A DNA stretch of 64,000 nt from contig JBEBSD010000028.1 in assembly GCA_040394475.1 (NCBI GenBank), positions 1 through 64,000 of the forward strand. The letters run 5' to 3'. Below the pieces are notes generated by a model. The model saw nothing but the letters and a program-made list of their open reading frames with translations. It ran no database searches and was not told the origin of the DNA. The translations under genes and the position numbers were made by a program. Origin of the DNA: JBEBSD01 sp040394475. Its GTDB lineage: Bacteria; Bacteroidota; Bacteroidia; Cytophagales; Spirosomataceae. Positions 1 to 8,722 of this stretch are shown here, piece by piece (the stretch's first letter is position 1; every line of letters starts with the position of its first letter).

Positions 1-71
1 CAGCCCGGTGGCCGGCAGCCCGGTGGCCGGCAGCCCGGTGGCCGGCAGCCCGGTGGCCGGCAGCCCGGTGC
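1..71. repeat. 15-bp tandem repeat array at window edge
   Basis: Four exact head-to-tail copies of the 15-mer CAGCCCGGTGGCCGG run from base 1 to 60, followed by a partial fifth copy that ends at about 70. The array may continue to the left of the window. The period is a multiple of three, so any frame through it stays open and gives a five-residue repeat, but there is no sign that it is translated. It lies downstream of the last gene of the minus-strand operon. The rest of the stretch up to 220 shows no recognisable gene. Confidence 0.85.
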
Positions 72-220
72 TGTTAAGACAACATACACATGAAAAAGAC
101 TGCCGGCTTCTGTTGTCCATCGGTCAGGATCGATCTCAAATGACCGGTGAAGGTGCAGCGGACGATATGCTTACTTCCCCCGCATTTTACAGTGGTCGCC
201 AATCCTGCCGGACTTGCCTG

Positions 221-1600
221 CTATTGAAGCACATAGCTGTTTGCTCCATCCTTGATTTCAAATTCAGCCACGCGTTGTTTCTTATCCTTATCGGTCCATT
301 TCACGCTGTACCGGCCTTTAAAACCACGGAACGTTACCGTACCGCTTTTGTCTGTCGTAAGTCGAAGGCGAGTCCTCCATTCTTCATTGATCAACTTGTC
401 CAGGACGTGGTAAACAGGTTTATAATTCATCTCCTTATCGTAGATTCCTGATAACGACGGCTCCCCGGAAGCAGCCCCGCCGTCCACAACATTCCACCAG
501 GTGATGCCCATCACATTAGCATGACTAAACCAGAGCCGATAAAGATTTCGTGTAATCGCTGCCTGAATCCATTTCCCTTCACTGGTACTGTCGGGGGCAC
601 TTACAGTTACTTCGCTTACATGGATCGGCAACCCCGTGTCTGACATATAATCTAACCGCTCATTGATTTTCACAGGCGTTAAAATATTGGCGCCTTTGGA
701 GATATTGCGCGATTCGGCGGGGTTAAATATATGCATCTGCAACCCTACCTGGTCAATTCTGATGCCCCTGTCACGGAGGTTTCGGACAACTTCCAGATAC
801 CGGCGGTAGAGCGGCATTTCCCAATGCATATCCGAATCATTGATATTCAGCAAAACCGAATCCGGGAAATACTTCATCGCCCATAAAAAACTCTTATGCG
901 CATAGTCGTCGGGCATAATTCCCCTGTTTGCCTGATCAGTGGCTTCATTGACAACGTCCCACCGCTGGATTCTGCCCTTATACCTGTCGGCCAGCTCACG
1001 GACATGCGATTCAAAAACCGCTTCCATCTCCTTCCGGTTTTCAGGCATCCATACCGGATGCCCCCAGGTTCTCGTCCCATAGATAATCGCATGACCGTTC
1101 ATATTGATCCCTTTTGATTCACAGAACGCAACCACCGGATCGGTAGGGGGGCGCCGGTACTCATAAGAACTCCCTGCCGCATATCGCGGCTTCCCCCATT
1201 CCTGCTCCAACGTTTTCCAATAAAAGGGAACCGTAGCCGCATTAAAAACCGTCCCGAAGGTGTCCTCGTATTTCTTGTTCTTTTCAGGAGTTTTTAAATC
1301 CCCGAACAAGAAAATATTGCCGCCGAACAGAAAGGAATGAGCGGATTGTTCGATCACCAGCTCTGTGCCTGCCGGTACTCCTTTAAAAATCAGTTCAACA
1401 TCTCCCTTTCTGTTTACCTCTATATCCCTGTCAATTTTTTCCTGCACCTGGTCATTCCAGAATTCATCATAAGGCTTGCTCATCACCAGCCGGAGGGAGT
1501 CGGCTCCCGGTTTGACAGCACCTCCGGTCAGGCCCTGACCACTCATGTCATGGAAAGGCCAAACGAGTACGGCCAATACAGTTAATTGTCTAAGCATCAT
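221..1600 (-). CDS. GH10-family endo-1,4-beta-xylanase (GH10-A)
   Basis: Glycoside hydrolase family 10 protein of about 459 residues, predicted to cleave internal beta-1,4 links of xylan. A hydrophobic N-terminal signal segment suggests export. The region after it (INRDIE-like stretch, then FLFGGNI) resembles the N-terminal part of Bacteroidetes GH10 proteins. The two catalytic glutamates are visible: the acid/base in WDVVNEATD (about residue 219) and the nucleophile in HVSEVTVSAP (about residue 330). The start was placed on ATG at 1600, not on the TTG at 1612; ATG at 1597 is also possible. It is the last gene of a minus-strand operon, 18 bases after the neighbouring GH10 gene, from which it differs clearly in sequence. 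A decayed relative lies at 16790-17052. Substrate is inferred from family only. Confidence 0.85.
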   Translation of the reverse strand: MMLRQLTVLAVLVWPFHDMSGQGLTGGAVKPGADSLRLVMSKPYDEFWNDQVQEKIDRDIEVNRKGDVELIFKGVPAGTELVIEQSAHSFLFGGNIFLFGDLKTPEKNKKYEDTFGTVFNAATVPFYWKTLEQEWGKPRYAAGSSYEYRRPPTDPVVAFCESKGINMNGHAIIYGTRTWGHPVWMPENRKEMEAVFESHVRELADRYKGRIQRWDVVNEATDQANRGIMPDDYAHKSFLWAMKYFPDSVLLNINDSDMHWEMPLYRRYLEVVRNLRDRGIRIDQVGLQMHIFNPAESRNISKGANILTPVKINERLDYMSDTGLPIHVSEVTVSAPDSTSEGKWIQAAITRNLYRLWFSHANVMGITWWNVVDGGAASGEPSLSGIYDKEMNYKPVYHVLDKLINEEWRTRLRLTTDKSGTVTFRGFKGRYSVKWTDKDKKQRVAEFEIKDGANSYVLQ

Positions 1601-1618
1601 GTATTTAGTCAAGTTGAA

Positions 1619-3214
1619 TCAGAAACCGTCGCCGTTATTTTTCAGGTCAAATATTTCTTCCTGGTACTTACCGTCTTTATCTTTCCAGGTAACCCGGTAT
1701 TTTCCTTTAAATCCTCTGAAGCTAACCTTTCCATCGGCAGTTGCCTTCGGGGTCAGGTTGGTCTTCCACTCGTGATTGATAAGCTGATCAAGTGCGTAAA
1801 ACGCCGGTTTGGGTTCCATATTACGGGTAAAAATTCCGGAAGTGGTAGGCTCCCCCGGCGCCCCGCAATCGTCTACGATATTCCACCAGGTAATTCCCAT
1901 CATATTTTCGATGCTGAACCACAGCCTGTAAAGATTGTACGCTATAACCGACTGGATCTGGCGGCCTTTTTCATCGTCTCCGGGCGCTGTGATGGTGATT
2001 TCACTGAGATGCAATGGCAGACCGGCCTGGCTGATTGCACCCAATTTGTTCCAGACTTTCTGTGGAGATTCGATGTCCTTCCCTTCCGATATATCCAGGC
2101 ACTGCTGCGGATTGAATAAGTGCATCTGCGACCCCATGATGTCAATTTTACTCCCCCGGCTGATCAGATCCCTGGTCTGACGCGCATACGATTCGTCATT
2201 TTTATAGTCGTTGATGTTTAAAAGCACATGGGGCGCCAGTACTTTCTGAGCCACCTGAAAGGCTTCAAAAGTGTAGTCTCCCGGCATAAGGCCATAATGG
2301 CTTTTCGTGATAGCGTCCCCCGGAATCATTACCCCGTTGGAAAAATCAGTTGCACTTTCATTGACGATATCCCAGCTGTGCAATCGGTCTCCGTAGTAGT
2401 TAGCCAGCTCCAGAATTCTCTTTTCCGACAATCGTTTCAGCTCCGATGCAAATTGAGGGATCTGATTTCCGATTTCCTTTGCCGACAGCTTTTTGTAGGC
2501 GTCCGTATAACGGTCCTGGCGAATCCCTTTCTTTTCATTCGTAATCTCGGTCATCCAGCTCTTAATGGTGTTTCTTTCCGAATCCGAAGTAACCTCTTCC
2601 AGTAACCATTCCGGATGGTGCCAGTTCCGGTTGCCCCATACCATGGTATGTCCGTGAAGCCGTATCCCTTTGTCCTCGCAAAATTCTACGATAGGGTCAG
2701 GCGCCGGCCGGCGCCAGTGCGGCTGCTTTTTGGGTTCGGCGACACCATTCCAAAAAAATTCCGTGTCCCAATACTCTTCTCTGAACCGCGGTCTGCCCGG
2801 TTCCATTTCAAACTTTTTCCAGTAGAAAGGGATCGTTGCGGAATTAAATAGCGTGCCGAAAAGGTCCTTGTACCTGTTGTTGCGTTCGGTTGTTCCCAAC
2901 TGGTTGTAGTTGAATATATTTGCCCCGAAGACAAAATCGTGGCTGAGCTGCTCGACCTGTACTGTAGTTCCTGCAGCAACGCTTCCGACATGCAACACGG
3001 CATCTGCCTTGCGATGTTTATCAATATCCGCATCTATTTTTTGCTGAACGTCCGGGCTCCAATGCTTCCAATAGCCCTCGCCCATTATTTTCCTGGCATC
3101 GGCGTAGCTCCAGGCAGCTGTCTGGCTCCGGGCGGCGAGGGACGAAACAAAGAGCAGCCCCACTACAGGGAGCCAAGTGGTTAATTGCAGCTTTAGACGT
3201 TGTTTGAAATACAT
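1619..3214 (-). CDS. GH10-family endo-1,4-beta-xylanase (GH10-B, copy 1)
   Basis: GH10 protein of 531 residues with an N-terminal signal segment (hydrophobic to about residue 28, ending near AARS). Catalytic residues are visible: acid/base Glu286 in SWDIVNESATD and nucleophile Glu405 in LHLSEITITAP. An N-terminal beta-rich module (about residues 60-110, FVFGANIFNYNQLG) precedes the TIM barrel, and an insertion at about 205-250 separates the HGHTMVWG motif from the acid/base motif. The gene starts at ATG 3214, 70 bases after the GH5 gene, and is followed after 18 bases by GH10-A. A close paralogue of almost equal length lies at 17074-18669, and a third, decayed fragment at 5242-5345. It probably acts in the periplasm or on the outer membrane on xylan fragments; the location is inferred. 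Confidence 0.88.
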   Translation of the reverse strand: MYFKQRLKLQLTTWLPVVGLLFVSSLAARSQTAAWSYADARKIMGEGYWKHWSPDVQQKIDADIDKHRKADAVLHVGSVAAGTTVQVEQLSHDFVFGANIFNYNQLGTTERNNRYKDLFGTLFNSATIPFYWKKFEMEPGRPRFREEYWDTEFFWNGVAEPKKQPHWRRPAPDPIVEFCEDKGIRLHGHTMVWGNRNWHHPEWLLEEVTSDSERNTIKSWMTEITNEKKGIRQDRYTDAYKKLSAKEIGNQIPQFASELKRLSEKRILELANYYGDRLHSWDIVNESATDFSNGVMIPGDAITKSHYGLMPGDYTFEAFQVAQKVLAPHVLLNINDYKNDESYARQTRDLISRGSKIDIMGSQMHLFNPQQCLDISEGKDIESPQKVWNKLGAISQAGLPLHLSEITITAPGDDEKGRQIQSVIAYNLYRLWFSIENMMGITWWNIVDDCGAPGEPTTSGIFTRNMEPKPAFYALDQLINHEWKTNLTPKATADGKVSFRGFKGKYRVTWKDKDGKYQEEIFDLKNNGDGF

Positions 3215-3284
3215 AAGTGTTAAATTTAATTGCTGTAAAGAGGTAAATAAAGTAAGCCTTATCCGAATTCTTCCGAAAGGCAGG

Positions 3285-5204
3285 TTAGTGGCTGTTTTGC
3301 AGGGATCCCGTGTAGCCGATGTGCACGCGTCCGATCCAGGGAAACGAGTTCTCCGCCCCGCTGTTTCCTGTCAGTATTTTCACCGAAGTAGTGCCATGAG
3401 GCATTGCCGGTACGTGGTAGGTATATTTGTCTACGGAGTTATCCTTATCGCGTGAGATCTGACTTTCATACGCCGGTCTGTGTGTTTTGATCACGGCGCC
3501 TTGCGGGAGCAATTTCCAGGAGTTTCCATCCGTAGAATAGTGTAATGTAATACTGTCGGTTTTGTCGCCGAAAGCAAACACCTCCATCCATTTTATAGTG
3601 TCGGCCTTATACACGACCTCTCCCGACCCGCTTCCGGGGATTCTTTCCAGCTGAAAATAATCCTCCTCCGTTTGTCTCAATCTGGGCCAGGATTCCGAGC
3701 TGATGCGGAGACCGGGTGTTTTTGAAAAGGTCAGTGAAAAATCCTGCAGGTTGTCCATTACCATCCGGGCGTCGGACGATACGGGTCCGATGATGTTCGA
3801 GGCAGGAGATATTCCTGATTCATTCTTCCCCCTGACCCTGTAGTAATAAGACTGCCCGGGAACAAGGCTTGAATCTGTGAACATCGGATAAAAATACAAG
3901 TTAAAGCTGATATCAAAATCACCGCTTATATTCTCCCACGGACCCGTTTCGGAGGTTGCCCTTTCTACCATATAGTACCTGGCACCCGGCGAACACCTCC
4001 ATTTCAGGGCGATGGCATCGCTTCCTGCAGGCTCATATAAATACGGCTCATCCGTCGGCGCCGGCAACGGGGGGACTGCCAATCCTCTTATTTTATACCC
4101 ATATTCCCTGATCAGCATAAGATTCCCCCGCTCGTTAAAGTACTCACCACTGTCAAATCCCGGCCAGCGGCTACCGCCCCACGAATAGGAATGGAAAAGC
4201 GCATGCCCTCCGATTCCACCCTTATACTGCGGTTTCATTAAGCTCCAGAGTAGTCCGCCGGTAGTTCCTGTACTGCAAATCTCCTCCAGAACTTCTTTAA
4301 AACCATCCATTTTTTGAAACTCATCAATAATCATAGGTCTCCTTCCCTTGCATTCGTTCCAGAGTTCGGCGACGCTGTTACGGTAGTTTGGGTATTGCCG
4401 GGTTTTTACGATATCAATTTCTTTACAGTTGTTGATCACATCGTCCACGTTGGCTTTCATTTGCTGAATGCCATTCGCGCGCCGGGGATCGGCGATCAGA
4501 TGATTGCCATCGATACTTTTCAGATACCTGGCCATTTCAGCGATCCATACGCCTTTGTTGTTGGGGACTTCATTTCCGAACTCCCAGGCTAAAAGGGCTT
4601 TGTCATCTTTATAACGGGTCCCGGTGTAGTAGTTTTTCCGATTGACAAAGGTCTTCAGCAGGTCTTTGAAACCGTCTTTTACGGCAGGCGAACTGTAGTA
4701 ATCTCCGCCTCCGTATAACGCACTGAAATTACCGGTTGAACCCCAGTATCTGTTTTCCTTCACCAGGCAGAGGATCACCCGGATATGGTACTTGTTACAC
4801 AGCTCCATCATCTTATCGATGCGACGGAATGCCGTCTCATTATACGTATTGGGGCCGCTGACCAATGCTTCGAATTCTCCGGAACCGTCTTCAACCGTAA
4901 TTCCCCAGGTACGGATAACGGTTACTCCCATCTGAACCATGTCTTTAAAGTAAGCCTCCATTTCGTAAGAAAGCTCCATGGGGTCGTAGAGGTAACCACT
5001 GCCGGGGTTCGTGTTCTTATAACCATCATAGTGCCCGTTGATATTCGGTGTATTTACGGAAATAAACCTGAAAATGTTCTTACCGTCCTTTAACTGATCT
5101 CCCTCCCTGGTGATAAAGTTGTCAAACGCAGCATATGCATCGACAACCATTAAAATCCCGATCGCGAAAAAGCCTATCGTACTACTTATCGTTATCCTGT
5201 TCAT
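3285..5204 (-). CDS. GH5-like glycoside hydrolase with Fn3 and C-terminal beta module (copy 1)
   Basis: Protein of 639 residues with an N-terminal signal segment (hydrophobic to about residue 24). The catalytic TIM barrel spans about 27-370 and resembles GH5 mannanase-like enzymes: it opens with FITREGDQLKDGKNIFRFIS, has the acid/base Glu212 in WEFGNEVPN and the nucleophile Glu295 in PMIIDEF. A fibronectin type III-like module follows at about 385-475 (ends in YYYRVRGKNESGISPASN), then a C-terminal beta module of the F5/8-type or CBM-like kind at about 500-635. A paralogue of identical length is at 18753-20672. Here it lies between a GH13 gene and a GH10 gene in one minus-strand operon. The exact polysaccharide is not decided by sequence; mannan, xylan-linked glucan or glucomannan are all possible. 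Confidence 0.8.
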   Translation of the reverse strand: MNRITISSTIGFFAIGILMVVDAYAAFDNFITREGDQLKDGKNIFRFISVNTPNINGHYDGYKNTNPGSGYLYDPMELSYEMEAYFKDMVQMGVTVIRTWGITVEDGSGEFEALVSGPNTYNETAFRRIDKMMELCNKYHIRVILCLVKENRYWGSTGNFSALYGGGDYYSSPAVKDGFKDLLKTFVNRKNYYTGTRYKDDKALLAWEFGNEVPNNKGVWIAEMARYLKSIDGNHLIADPRRANGIQQMKANVDDVINNCKEIDIVKTRQYPNYRNSVAELWNECKGRRPMIIDEFQKMDGFKEVLEEICSTGTTGGLLWSLMKPQYKGGIGGHALFHSYSWGGSRWPGFDSGEYFNERGNLMLIREYGYKIRGLAVPPLPAPTDEPYLYEPAGSDAIALKWRCSPGARYYMVERATSETGPWENISGDFDISFNLYFYPMFTDSSLVPGQSYYYRVRGKNESGISPASNIIGPVSSDARMVMDNLQDFSLTFSKTPGLRISSESWPRLRQTEEDYFQLERIPGSGSGEVVYKADTIKWMEVFAFGDKTDSITLHYSTDGNSWKLLPQGAVIKTHRPAYESQISRDKDNSVDKYTYHVPAMPHGTTSVKILTGNSGAENSFPWIGRVHIGYTGSLQNSH

Positions 5205-5241
5205 TCGATTACCTGTTTACTATACTAATTGCTTAATGGCT

Positions 5242-5345
5242 CCTTATGCCTGTTGTTCCGTTCGGTCGTCCCCAACCGGTTGTAATTTGGCACTCAAAAC
5301 AAATCATGGCCGATCTGCTCGACGTTCCCTCCGCAACACCGGCAA
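5242..5345 (-). pseudogene. decayed fragment of a GH10-B gene
   Basis: This stretch aligns base by base with the 5' part of the GH10-B gene at about 18324-18450 (and 2870-2990). Shared blocks include GTTGTTCCG, GGTTGTAATT, AAATCATGGCC, ATCTGCTCGAC and GTTCCCTCCGCAACAC, in the same order and strand. Two short gaps (about 8 and 11 bases relative to the intact gene) break the reading frame, and nothing recognisable continues on either side. It is a third GH10-B trace, lying in the 202-base gap between the GH13 and GH5 genes. It marks a past rearrangement point in the locus. Confidence 0.75.
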
Positions 5346-5406
5346 CTTCTTTCAGGAAGCCATTACGTACGACTGTCCCGGCATCCTGCAATGATTTGTT
5401 TAACAA

Positions 5407-6846
5407 TTATTGCCCTCCTACGAAGTACCCAAACCCGTCTAATGAAACACTGATCATTCCATTTACGGCTATCTCAGGTTGTTTCGGCGGCATAGCAGTT
5501 TTCGGCACAGAATTGTGGACGGTACGGCTATCAAATTTTCTCATTTTGCTTTTATAAACAGCTGATTTCCCCCCCGGCAAATACACCTGCACGTTTGTTT
5601 GCCTGTTGGAAAGATTGACTACGGTCAATACTTCCGCCGTACCATCTGTACGTAAGAAGGCCACAACTGCTTCAGGATTGGATGTCTCCAGCCAGATCGT
5701 TTCACCCGAATGCAGAACGGGCGTTGCCCTTCGCAGCCGGATCAGCTCCTTGTACCAGTTTCTCAATTCTGTTTTCTGAGGAAGCCCCTGAGATTCCCAG
5801 AGAATGGGCCAGTGTTCGAATATTCCGAACGGCGACCCGTCACCGATTTCCTGTCCGTTATAGAGAAAAGGGATGCCGTCAAGCATAAAATTCAGCACGT
5901 TCAATGCTCTGCTTCCTGCCTCTCCGAATACCAGGTCCGTCCTGTTCTGATCATGGTTATCGGTATAACGGATAAACGACGTTCCCTTGGGAAAATCCGC
6001 ATTTTGCTTCACCCATTGCTCCCTTAACCGCTGCGCCGGAGCCCCATTCACTACCACATTTTTCAGTTCTTCCATCCAGGGGAATCCATAGCTGGCATCA
6101 AAGGCTCTGAGAAGTTCGGGCGGACTGTTACTTTCAGCCAGCATACCGATATCCGGTTTGATTTTCTCCAGCCGTTCCCGTGCTTCTTCCCAGAAATCGA
6201 CCGGAACTCCCCCCGAAACATCACACCGGAAACCATCAGCTCCGACATCCCTGATCCAATGCTCCATATCCCTGATCAGGTATTCCCTTAAAGGACGATG
6301 GTTGAAATTCAGCCGGAGGAAATTCCAATTGTTTTTTAAAATCTGCCCGTTTGCGTCAAGATGATAGTTTTTGGGGTCGCGGGTCAAATTACTCGAAGGA
6401 CCCGTATGCAGGTACACCATATCCATAATGACTTTCAGGCCCAGTGCATGTGCCGCGGCAATAAAATCCTTGAGATCCCTTTCTGTACCATACTCCTGAT
6501 CGATTTTGGAATAGTCCATGGTCTTGTAGGGATTGCGGGCTTCACCACCGGGAGAAGCATTTTGCCTGGGGCTCCAAAACTGCCTGTTGCTTGCTGTATC
6601 AGCCAGCATAAGCGGTGGAAGGTAAATGACTGTAGCACCGAGGTCCGCGATTTGCGGAAGGCGTTTCTCCGCTGCTTTCAATGTCCCTTCTTCGGTAAAG
6701 GAACGAAGCCATATTTGATAGAAGACACCGTTTCTGAACCAAGGCACTGGTCCTTTGGCTATAAAACCGTCTGCAGTAGCCTGTGCTGCAGCGGCTGTTA
6801 TCGTTAGAAAAAAGATCAGGCTCGTTAAAATGTTCTTTGTTTTCAT
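5407..6846 (-). CDS. GH13 alpha-amylase family enzyme
   Basis: Secreted glycoside hydrolase family 13 protein of 479 residues, predicted to act on alpha-glucosidic bonds. A signal peptide ends near ATAAAAQA (about residue 22). The catalytic triad is visible: nucleophile Asp209 in GFRCDV, acid/base Glu238 in MLAESN, and Asp299 in YTDNHD. The region after the barrel (about 370-479) is the usual all-beta C domain. The enzyme follows a SusC/SusD pair (87 bases after the SusD stop), which suggests that this pair imports alpha-glucans or related oligosaccharides, unlike the GH5/GH10 genes downstream. The 202-base gap to the GH5 gene contains a GH10 remnant, so the GH13 and its SusC/SusD pairs look like an insertion into an older hemicellulose locus. 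Confidence 0.88.
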   Translation of the reverse strand: MKTKNILTSLIFFLTITAAAAQATADGFIAKGPVPWFRNGVFYQIWLRSFTEEGTLKAAEKRLPQIADLGATVIYLPPLMLADTASNRQFWSPRQNASPGGEARNPYKTMDYSKIDQEYGTERDLKDFIAAAHALGLKVIMDMVYLHTGPSSNLTRDPKNYHLDANGQILKNNWNFLRLNFNHRPLREYLIRDMEHWIRDVGADGFRCDVSGGVPVDFWEEARERLEKIKPDIGMLAESNSPPELLRAFDASYGFPWMEELKNVVVNGAPAQRLREQWVKQNADFPKGTSFIRYTDNHDQNRTDLVFGEAGSRALNVLNFMLDGIPFLYNGQEIGDGSPFGIFEHWPILWESQGLPQKTELRNWYKELIRLRRATPVLHSGETIWLETSNPEAVVAFLRTDGTAEVLTVVNLSNRQTNVQVYLPGGKSAVYKSKMRKFDSRTVHNSVPKTAMPPKQPEIAVNGMISVSLDGFGYFVGGQ

Positions 6847-6933
6847 TCTTCGTTACTCTTATATACCTATCGTTTCATAGCCAGGATTCGTCTTTTAATG
6901 GTTCCCCCTTCCTGGTGATAAATTCCCCAAAAG

Positions 6934-8709
6934 CTACCATTTAGGATTTTGCCGGAGCAACGACATTTTCCGGATTTCAGCGTCGGGGATCGGCAGGAGG
7001 TACATCTGTTCGGGGAAAACCATAATCCGCTGGCTGACGACATCCACTATTTCGTGATGGAAAGCATCCCCGTCGGGCGTGATCCGTATGGCTTTGTTAA
7101 AATTCCCGTTTAAATGGGCGACCGCAAGTTTCCAGCGACGCAGATCAAACCACCGGTGGTCTTCGAAGGCCAGTTCAATCCGCCGCTCGTTCCTGACGAT
7201 CTCCCTCATTTCCGATTGATTCATCCCCGGTTCCAGGCCATACGCCTGGTCATCACCAGGCTCTATCCCCGCCCGGCGCCTGATCTGTTTAAGCGCCTCA
7301 TACGCGAGCTCCGGCTGCCCTGCTTCAGTGACCGCTTCGGCATAATTGAGCAACACCTCTGCGTAGCGTATCAGCGGCCATCCCCGGTTAGTAGTGAAAG
7401 AGCTGTTGGCAGAGATAGTTTCATCACACATCTTCCGGGCATAATAGCCGGTAAAGTTCGGTCCTGTAACGGTATTGTACCCATCCGTCGGGGCATTCAG
7501 ATAGCTGTATACCGGCTGCTGGTTGTTGGTGGTATTAAGAAAATAAGGCGCGCCGTTATGGATCACGGTAAAATAAAACCTCGGATCCCGGTCGGTATAG
7601 GGATTGGGGTTCAGACTGTAGGCGTATTTTGAAGGTTGTCCGATCGCCGGAGCAACGCCGTTTTTAACCGGGAATTTCCCATCCTTCATCGGGAAGGCGT
7701 CGACCAGGTTGTGAGTGGGCATGGTCCCGCGGGAGCCTCCCCGTGACGGTGGATTGTAATAAGATTCGAGCTCGCGGTTAGGCGCCCGGTTGTGGGCAAA
7801 GATGTACTCCTTATTGTCTCTCGTCAGGAAGAGCTGATAAAATCCGTTCCCCGGTCTGGTGGTATTATCTTCATGCAAGGTATAAAAGCCGGAATCCATT
7901 ACCGCCTTTGCGGCGGCAGCCGCGCGCTGCCATTTGTCGACATTGTAGTCCGGATAGCTTACCAGGCGGGCCAGCTCCGGATCCGTGGCGATTGATCCTC
8001 CGTTAAAGAGCGGACTGGCGGCAATCAGCAGCACGCGGGCTTTAAGCGCCATGCAGGCTCCTGAAGTTACCCTTCCGAAATCTACGTCGGAATAATAGGT
8101 ACCGGCTTCTCCGGACCCGGGATTCGGCAATAGTCCCGCAGCAGCGTCCAGCTCACTTACAAGGTAATCGACACAGGCTTCATAGGTGTTCCGTTCCAGG
8201 TCAATCTGGTCAGTGATTTCAAAAAGGTGGTCGCCTATCAGGGGCACGCCCCCGAAATACTTCAGGAGAAAATGATAGTACCAGGCCCGCAGAAATCTCG
8301 CCTGTCCTTCGATGCGTGTTTTCATTTGCGGCGAAAAAGGTGTTTCCGGCAATTTGGAAAGCAACAGGTTCACCCTTCTCACGTTCTGATAAGGAAGGCT
8401 CCAGTAACCGATGTTCAGGGTATTCGGATTCGTAAGACCATTCCCCAGGATGAACGATACACTGGTACTGGCTTGCAGCGCCTGAGGTTCGCCGTCGTCC
8501 GTGGCGTGTTCGGTCACATAACTGCCATTTTTCACAAAACTGAACCCTGCATCCTCGTAGATCCGGGTAAGAAAGCGGAGGGTCTGAATACTATCCGAAA
8601 ACACGATATTATCGGTAAGCGCAGTATCTGCCTTATTGTCCAGAAAATCTCCTTCCCTGCAGGAGGCCAGCGCCCACAAACCGGCCAGCAGGAGCATATA
8701 TTTTTTCAT
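6934..8709 (-). CDS. SusD/RagB-family outer-membrane glycan-binding lipoprotein (pair 1)
   Basis: SusD-type lipoprotein of 591 residues that caps a SusC channel and binds glycans at the cell surface. The N-terminus has a clear lipoprotein signal, LWALASC, with Cys near residue 17. Family signs include an early helical repeat (FLRAWYYHFLLKYFGGVPL), the C-terminal block NERRIELAFEDHRWFDLRRW, and the ending PIPDAEIRKMSLLRQNPKW. The start was placed on ATG 8709 (MKKYMLLLAG) since an upstream in-frame start would overlap the preceding SusC gene and put extra residues before the signal peptide. It lies 13 bases after its SusC partner and upstream of the GH13 gene. Confidence 0.9.
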   Translation of the reverse strand: MKKYMLLLAGLWALASCREGDFLDNKADTALTDNIVFSDSIQTLRFLTRIYEDAGFSFVKNGSYVTEHATDDGEPQALQASTSVSFILGNGLTNPNTLNIGYWSLPYQNVRRVNLLLSKLPETPFSPQMKTRIEGQARFLRAWYYHFLLKYFGGVPLIGDHLFEITDQIDLERNTYEACVDYLVSELDAAAGLLPNPGSGEAGTYYSDVDFGRVTSGACMALKARVLLIAASPLFNGGSIATDPELARLVSYPDYNVDKWQRAAAAAKAVMDSGFYTLHEDNTTRPGNGFYQLFLTRDNKEYIFAHNRAPNRELESYYNPPSRGGSRGTMPTHNLVDAFPMKDGKFPVKNGVAPAIGQPSKYAYSLNPNPYTDRDPRFYFTVIHNGAPYFLNTTNNQQPVYSYLNAPTDGYNTVTGPNFTGYYARKMCDETISANSSFTTNRGWPLIRYAEVLLNYAEAVTEAGQPELAYEALKQIRRRAGIEPGDDQAYGLEPGMNQSEMREIVRNERRIELAFEDHRWFDLRRWKLAVAHLNGNFNKAIRITPDGDAFHHEIVDVVSQRIMVFPEQMYLLPIPDAEIRKMSLLRQNPKW

Positions 8710-8722
8710 GTTGTTCGCAGGT

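Noticed and set aside
77..220. The GH10-A frame stays open for about 48 codons after its TAG stop.
   Set aside because: The enzyme ends at the same place as its GH10-B relative, and an open run of this length is expected by chance fairly often; no domain recognised.
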